Source: Sclerurus mexicanus
Lineage: Eukaryota; Chordata; Aves; Passeriformes; Furnariidae
DNA: 64,000 bases
Reading direction: 5' to 3'
NCBI GenBank assembly: GCA_013396755.1
Contig: VWZF01006053.1
Location: 1 to 64,000, forward strand
Positions 58,497 through 64,000 of the stretch are shown in pieces. Below the pieces are notes generated by a model. It saw nothing but the letters and a program-made list of their open reading frames with translations. It did no database searches and was not told the DNA's origin. Position 1 is the first letter of the stretch; each line of letters begins with the position of its first letter. Both the position numbers and the translations under genes were made by a program.

Positions 58497-60778
58497 TGTT
58501 CTGTGAGCGAGTTACAAACCCTTGGAAAACAGCCCTTAGAAAGGAAAATGCTGACACAGTGGTCAGTGTAGTGACAGCAGTGGCACGGGTTTCAATTGAA
58601 CTTGCTGTGTCAAGCCGAGAGCACTTAAATAAAACATGGGAAAACCTCACGGAAACACACCAACTATTTGTGAGGGAACACTTCCAAACAGCTTTACAGC
58701 GCCTGGGTTAAGCTTCATGCACCTCAAAAAAATCCTGAGGAGACAAATGCAAACTCAAAAAAAGGAAGCGATGATAATAATAATATGTACTGCCATATAT
58801 ACGTTATATATGACATTTATTTCATATACTGTGCAATAATAAAGCTAGCAACGTTTCCTCTTCTGGTTTAATTTTTACTTTATTACTGCATTTATGAAGG
58901 AAAGATGAGGACCCTCTGACACCTCTTACCCCAAAGGGAACATGAATATCCCCCATGTCTCAAAATTTAGGCACGACTCACACCTAATACTTTCCACACT
59001 CCCCCAGCAAGTTTTTTTGGGGCACTTTCCTTAACCTTCACGATAACAGTTGCATTTCCCATTACACAAAGCTTTGCAGCAAAGAACTTCAAGGCACTTT
59101 AGAGGTTCAGAAGACTACTACAGAAAATGAGGAGATTTGTTGCTGATTTTATATCCCACAAGCCATTTCTTCCCACGAACCTGCTCCAGCTGTGATAACA
59201 CTGAGTTGCAGGGCTTGAGTATCACACTCCTAAGCAGAGATGCTTTGAAACCCTCCAGCTTCCCTTTTTAACAGCTCCATCCCCACGAGCCCGGGTGCCT
59301 CCACTGCCGATCCTCATGGCAGTGCAGTGTCACTCTAATGACAGTGACCTCGTGTGGCTCTCCGAGCAGCTCCTTCAGCCCTGAGAGGACATTTCTCCGA
59401 GCCACTGTCCTTGCTTTCATCATTTAGCACATCACTGAGAGCGCCCGCGTGGGCACGGGGCTCCGAGGGGCAGGGGGCACACCAATTAACACCCCCGAAG
59501 TGCTCTGTGCACATCCCACCCAGGACACACTCGTGGGAAGGGAAAGAAAGTTGAGAAGGTGTAAAACAGAGGAGGAAATGCAAATGAAAGGAGATTTCCT
59601 AACGATGGCAAAATTCATCCCCCAAATCAGAATGATGCCCAGCCAGGTTATTTACTGGCAAGCCTAAGCTGAACTCCAAATATCTTGGTCTATGTGGTGG
59701 ATAATTGAATTGCTGGTACACTTCAAAATACATTTTTTAATCAGCAAAGGCACTAGGAAGTTCTTTATATGTAGATCCTATATTTAGATCCCCACAAATG
59801 AGGAAGAACACCACAGTCAACTCTTCATGTAATACAATTGTAGTTCTTTCTTGGCTAAATTACTTTACAGTGTGGGACCACGTTCTGTGTCTCTTCCAAA
59901 ATCCTGAGTGAGGGCTCTCCAGCATCACAAACCACTAAAAGCTGCAGTAAAACAAATGAAGAGACCTGTGTCCCCTGTGACACCTTAAAGTGTGTCACTG
60001 CTGCCACTCAGAGCTGGCTCCAGTCAGGCTCTGGGACAGACTGACAACATCTGAGCGCAGTGATTCAGCAGGAACCACTCTCATCTTGGTTGAAAGGGGT
60101 TTGGCAGGGAATTCATTGCTTGGAAACCTAACAAGAGTTAATTTTGGGGCTGCAGAACGGGATACCTGTCCAGATGCAGAAGGACAGCACTAGGATGACT
60201 GAACTACCTCATCTCCTGCTCAAAACAGCAACTGCACTTCACCTAAAGGAACATCCAGCTTCACCTCAATGACTGACATTACATTATTCCAGAGGAGAGG
60301 GAGGGCAGGGCACTGATGTTTCTTGGTTAATCATATCATGCCTCTGCCAGGCTGTGCATGAAACACGGTGCAAACCACCCATGGTTTGAAGGAATGTTCT
60401 CAGAGGGTGAAACAGTTGGGAATTGCCTTCCTGGGACTGTCCTGGAGCTGAGAAACTCCCCATAGAGCTCGTTGCTTGAGGCTCCAAGGGTTTCTAGCTC
60501 CTTTGTGACCACTCAGAGCCAGAATGGAGGAGCTCTGTGACCTTCTGTCACCACCAGACCACACTATCAGTGCCTTCTCCCAGCCCAGATCACACCAGGC
60601 CTGACTTTACTGGCCAAGACATGCTCATAATACAGGCCTTTCTCCTCATCTGTTTTTATAAAAATTTGTTTTTAAAAAAACTTATGACCCTTCAGCTGAA
60701 AAATCCACCTTTTTCCTGGCTCAACAGGGACCTCGTCCTGCCCAAACCTGCACCAGTTGCTCCTGGATGGCTGCATGT

Positions 60779-60838
60779 AGAATCCTTGAATCCCAGACTG
60801 CTTTGGACTGGAAGGGCCCTGAAATATCCCCTATTTCT
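60779..60838 (-). repeat. CR1-like 3' end scrap
   Basis: Antisense agaatccttgaatcccagac then ggactggaagggccctgaa. Confidence 0.65.
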
Positions 60839-61391
60839 CACCCCCAACCAACACAATTTACTGCCACATTCCCTTTGAACGGCTTCATTTTCATAGATTT
60901 CCTCCTGCTGCAAACTCTGCTTGTGAGAAATCTTTCTAAAAGCCCTGGTGAACACTTAAATCCAAACGCTTTATTTAATCACACAGGGCAGAGGCTCAAC
61001 CCAGCCTGCAAATATTTCTGCCAAGATTTTGCAAGGCCATTAAGCAGCTCCAAATTCCAATCTGCAAAACACTGTTTTAACCCAAATAATCGCCCACTCT
61101 GGCCCGGCCTGTGAAGATGCAACACAGAAATAGCAGCATTTTCAGTCCCTGAGGTGCTGAGAAGATGCAAAAGCATCTCTGCATCAGGCCCCACTTCCTG
61201 CTCTTTCTTAGGGTTTTAGTAGAGGGTTTAAGACCTCAAAAGAACAAACCCGTTCTAAATACAGCCAGAATTTAGTGAGAGTTAAAAGCATACAAATATA
61301 AAGGAACATACAGAGAACCCATGAAGATATTTCAGTGTTAGAGGTAATTAAGCCCCCGTGACATGCATGTGAAATGGAGACCTTTGCCTAC

Positions 61392-61463
61392 CTCCATGAA
61401 GGAAATTCCCAGACTCCAAACATCCGAGTGAATTCCATACTGCTCCCCTGAAATCCGCTCGGG
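61392..61463 (-). CDS. MAP2K5: MAP2K5 exon: subdomains VIII-IX (PERISGEQYG...DVWSLGISFME)
   Basis: This 72-nt exon encodes 24 residues beginning PERISGEQYG and ending DVWSLGISFME. The Pro-Glu completes the APE motif; the Ala comes from the preceding exon, outside the window. The Asp of DVWSLG is the invariant subdomain IX residue that braces the catalytic loop. Reading on the minus strand, the acceptor is tttgcag just above 61463 and the donor is GAG|gtaggc at 61391. The exon is phase 0 at both ends. The match to MEK5 is essentially exact over conserved positions, and the run ISGEQYGIHSDVW separates MEK5 from MEK1/2 and MKK3/4/6/7. It is the most upstream exon I can find; I searched 61464-64000 by eye for the activation-loop exon (TYVGTNAYMA) and did not see it. 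Confidence 0.98.
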
Positions 61464-64000
61464 CTGCAAAGACACGGAGAGAAACATCCTCTTGAGCCCT
61501 TGCAAACCAACACCCAAACACAGCCCTTGCAAACCTTTAGTGCCCCAAACCCAGCCCAGGGCAGGCAAACCAACTAGAAAATCACGGATTATCCCGAGTC
61601 AAGTTGGGAGTGCCGTGGTTCGTCCATCCAGCCCAAAGCCCAGGCACCACAGCAAGGAAAACGCTCCTCATGTGGACTCCAGAGTTTTGGGGAATAACTG
61701 GTTTTGAAGCTCCTGGGTTTAAAAAGCCAAGTTATGGAAGCCCAAAGAACCACAGAAGCGACACGTGGGCACTGTTATTTTACACACTTTGAATTTCGTT
61801 TTTGACCTATGGAAAAGAAAAAAAAAAAGAAAAAGACAAAAAAGACCTCGCTCCAAACTATTAACAGCAAGTTTAATGCCTCATGAAATGGAACGCTGTA
61901 AAATATAACTGCTGGTTTTGACTTGAAAGCCACAATTTAAGCATTTCCAAGGTCAAGTACAGCATGAAACGCGACAATAAAAGGCTCCGGGAGACTTCTC
62001 TCCCCACTGTGCTGCTAATGCACCTGTCTAACCCAGCCACCCCCAAAGCACTGCCTGTATTTCAAGTCTTCAATAACCCAGAGAGCTCTCTCAGCAAAGC
62101 AGCCCCCGAACTGGCGGCAGTGCCGTGTGTTTTGGGATGTTTACTCGGAGCTGCTACTCCCAGGTCAGGAGCTTTTAGCGCGGCGTCAGCGTTAAGTAAA
62201 AACCAGAGGGCAGGGGAACCCTCCCAGGGCTGCCCCAGCCCCAAGGACACCCCAGAACAACAGCCTGGTGACCAAACCCCATTGATAAATGACCCCACAA
62301 TCTCATTTTACCCCCTTTTTTCTGAAGTTCATGAAGTATCGTTAGCCTGGCTCGGCACAGCTCAGGAAGGTTTCAAACGGCACCACAAAGGAAGAGGATT
62401 TTTCAGCATCTGTTTGTACTGATGGGGACTCTCATTAAAATGCACATTTGTAGCCAAAAAATGCACAGAGACAGATATCTTTGCCCCTGTAACATAACGT
62501 GGGACTGTCCAACCTGGGCCACCCGCTGACTGTTTTTAGAGCCGTCCTGAGCCACCAAATGAGATTTAAAACCCACACGTTGGAGCAAAACCCAACTGTT
62601 TATTCCTCCTTTGTAAGAGCCCGAGCTCCGAAGAGCAACTTCTGTGCAGGAATTATGGATTCACAGGAGGGAAGGGTGAGGAAAGCAGCTGCACATTTAA
62701 ACAAAAAGTGGATCTAAGAGCATGGAAAAGGAGAGGGAAATAGGGATAACGTGCAGAGAGTAAAGGGTGCCACACAGGGATCATCCTAAGGATACACAGC
62801 CCAAAGTATTTGCTCTTAAAAACCGATTATTTTTTCATCCAGATTCTTTTTTCTGTATCAAGTGATGAAAAAAATCCATTTGTAGAAAATTTTAATTTCT
62901 CCATCAAAAAGCTTTTTTTGCTTCTTTCTTTCAACCAAAACCTCCCTTCATGAATGCTTTCAAGCCCACTGACAGTCTGCCCAGTAGGTCACCCAAAGCT
63001 TACGGCCTTCACTAATTTTTGAGGACTTGACTATAAATTTGATGACACCAAAAAGCTCAACCGAGGAGCAAAACCACAGAAAATCAGATCAAATACATTT
63101 CAGCTTAAACTCCTTTCTACAATTATTAGCTGAATGCATCACATTCACCCATAAACAAGAAGGCAAAAAAGCAATTTATTTAATGTACACCTGGGAAAGA
63201 GAGCAGTAATCTTGGTTTGTGCACTAAAAGCATAATACAATTTAATTCTCAGACCTGCTTAAGACCGGCCTAAAGGAACAGCTGAGTTGGAAAAGTTGAT
63301 TAATTTGAAGCTGTTTCTTTGTCTGAATCTCTATATTCCATTTTTTTTTTTTATATCTTTTCTTTTCCAAACCATTTTTCTGATGACACAGGACAGCCCA
63401 AGTCTTTCTAGGACGGTGACACGAGTGTTTCAGAAGCCACATAATGAGGATACCTTGAGTAGAAAAGCACTTAGCAAATAAATGGGCACCTGGTGCTGCT
63501 TTCTTCTCACAAGAAAGTCAGCGAAAATACCTGAAAGCGATTAAAGGTCACGGATTTCTCTCTCCTCTTTTCTGAGGTTTGAAAGACACAAGCCCTGACC
63601 ACTTTGTACTCTTGAGCTATTTTTTTAACCAAGCAGAACACTGAGTTTTCCGTCATTAATGTCACGACATCAGTGCTTTGCTCAGGGAATTTTAATGGCT
63701 GAATAGAAGACAAGCTAGTAGAGAGCTTTAAACTGAAGGGATGAAGTTTTCACACGTGAAATGGAGAATTAAAAGTAATCAAACTGATCTAAAAATCCAC
63801 ACTGATTGGTGTGGTTTCCCTTCACACTGGTCCTTGTCCCCGTGTTCATCCCAGTGACAGGAGAACCACAGGTTTAAACCCAGACCTTGCACCCCCTGCC
63901 TTCCCCCAAATGACACGGCTTTAGTAACATCCTCCTGACAGCTAAAAATGATGGGAATTTCTGCTTTAATGCACAGAAATAGGACGAAAGCGGGCTCATC
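61464..64000 (-). other. MAP2K5: MAP2K5 intron, partial, continues beyond the window
   Basis: Sequence upstream of the first exon found. It is AT-rich with poly-A/T tracts (61819-61840, 63343-63352), has no CR1 recognised and no further MAP2K5 exon. A 12-base direct repeat (cccttgcaaacc) occurs twice between 61497 and 61538. No gene seen. Confidence 0.8.

Larger units (their letters stand above)
50551..61391 (-). other. MAP2K5: MAP2K5 intron (10.8 kb)
   Basis: CR1 fragments occur at 51.1, 52.1, 53.9, 56.0, 57.3, 57.75, 58.4 and 60.8 kb. Between 54.05 and 55.96 kb lies repeat-free sequence with TAAT-rich portions and a CpG-rich patch at 55220-55640. A 21-bp tandem repeat is at 56874-56933. 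A 60-codon plus-strand frame at 52582-52764 reads less randomly than most, but I cannot place it in a family and it lacks any supporting structure. Confidence 0.9.
5417..61463 (-). other. MAP2K5: MAP2K5 gene, 3' part (seven exons, six complete introns)
   Basis: Seven minus-strand segments, each bounded by an AG acceptor and (except the last) a GT donor, join into a single open frame that ends in TGA. The product matches the C-lobe of MEK5, the MAP kinase kinase that phosphorylates the TEY loop of ERK5 (MAPK7) in growth-factor and shear-stress signalling. The part present starts at the Pro-Glu of the APE motif (subdomain VIII) and ends at the stop: 124 residues, the same length as I recall for the mammalian protein over this stretch. 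The PB1 domain, ATP-binding lobe, catalytic loop, DFG and activation loop would lie to the right of the window. Intron lengths in transcript order are 10841, 11842, 309, 12406, 2209 and 18065 bp. All junctions are phase 0 except the 62-nt to 46-nt junction, which splits a Cys codon. Confidence 0.97.

Noticed and set aside
61464..64000. MAP2K5 activation-loop exon expected upstream
   Set aside because: Looked for TYVGTNAYMA on the minus strand and found no match with a donor; the exon must lie beyond the window.

Overview
This window is non-coding-rich vertebrate nuclear DNA, most likely from a bird and probably a songbird. About two dozen CR1 LINE fragments of avian type are scattered through it in both orientations. 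They are recognisable from the repeated 'ggaagggaccttaaag', 'tgcccatggcaggg' and 'gccaggttggacggggctt' phrases of the CR1 3' end. Short CA, CTAT and GGGAA microsatellites, one 130-base N gap (31149-31278) and five single Ns show that it is an assembly scaffold. I see no operons, bacterial genes, tRNA, rRNA or CRISPR.

The only protein-coding gene I can support is MAP2K5 (MEK5, the dual-specificity kinase that activates ERK5/MAPK7), on the minus strand. Seven exons, at 61392-61463, 50521-50550, 38652-38678, 38310-38342, 25842-25903, 23587-23632 and 5417-5521, splice with GT-AG junctions into one continuous frame of 124 codons plus TGA. They encode the kinase C-lobe from just after the Ala of the APE motif to the C-terminus. 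Earlier exons lie beyond the right edge. The exons total 375 bases, so over 99% of the gene span here is intron (10.8, 11.8, 0.3, 12.4, 2.2 and 18.1 kb). Several exons are tiny (27, 30, 33 and 46 nt).

Layout, left to right: 1-5416 is sequence downstream of MAP2K5, including its 3'UTR and a CpG-rich patch at the left edge. 5417-23632 holds the last two exons around an 18 kb intron. That intron has long AT-rich, TAAT-rich, CR1-free stretches (14.16-14.65, 16.0-17.5 and 19.7-20.1 kb) around an isolated CpG island at 16.46-16.83 kb. 23.6-38.7 kb holds four exons and a CR1-poor region from 21.5 to 33.3 kb with another conserved-looking block at 26.6-27.5 kb. 38.7-61.5 kb holds two very large introns with CR1 clusters, CpG-rich patches at 45.1-45.7 and 55.2-55.6 kb, and homeodomain-like AT-rich blocks at 46.1-46.5 and 49.5-49.66 kb.

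In human the gene next downstream of MAP2K5 is the neural corepressor SKOR1. MAP2K5 introns are a plausible place for long-range enhancers of it, which would explain the CR1-free, conserved-looking blocks here. That is inference: conservation cannot be measured from one sequence. I found no evidence of an undescribed biological system; the most interesting parts are the candidate regulatory blocks, the run of micro-exons and a set of local tandem repeats.
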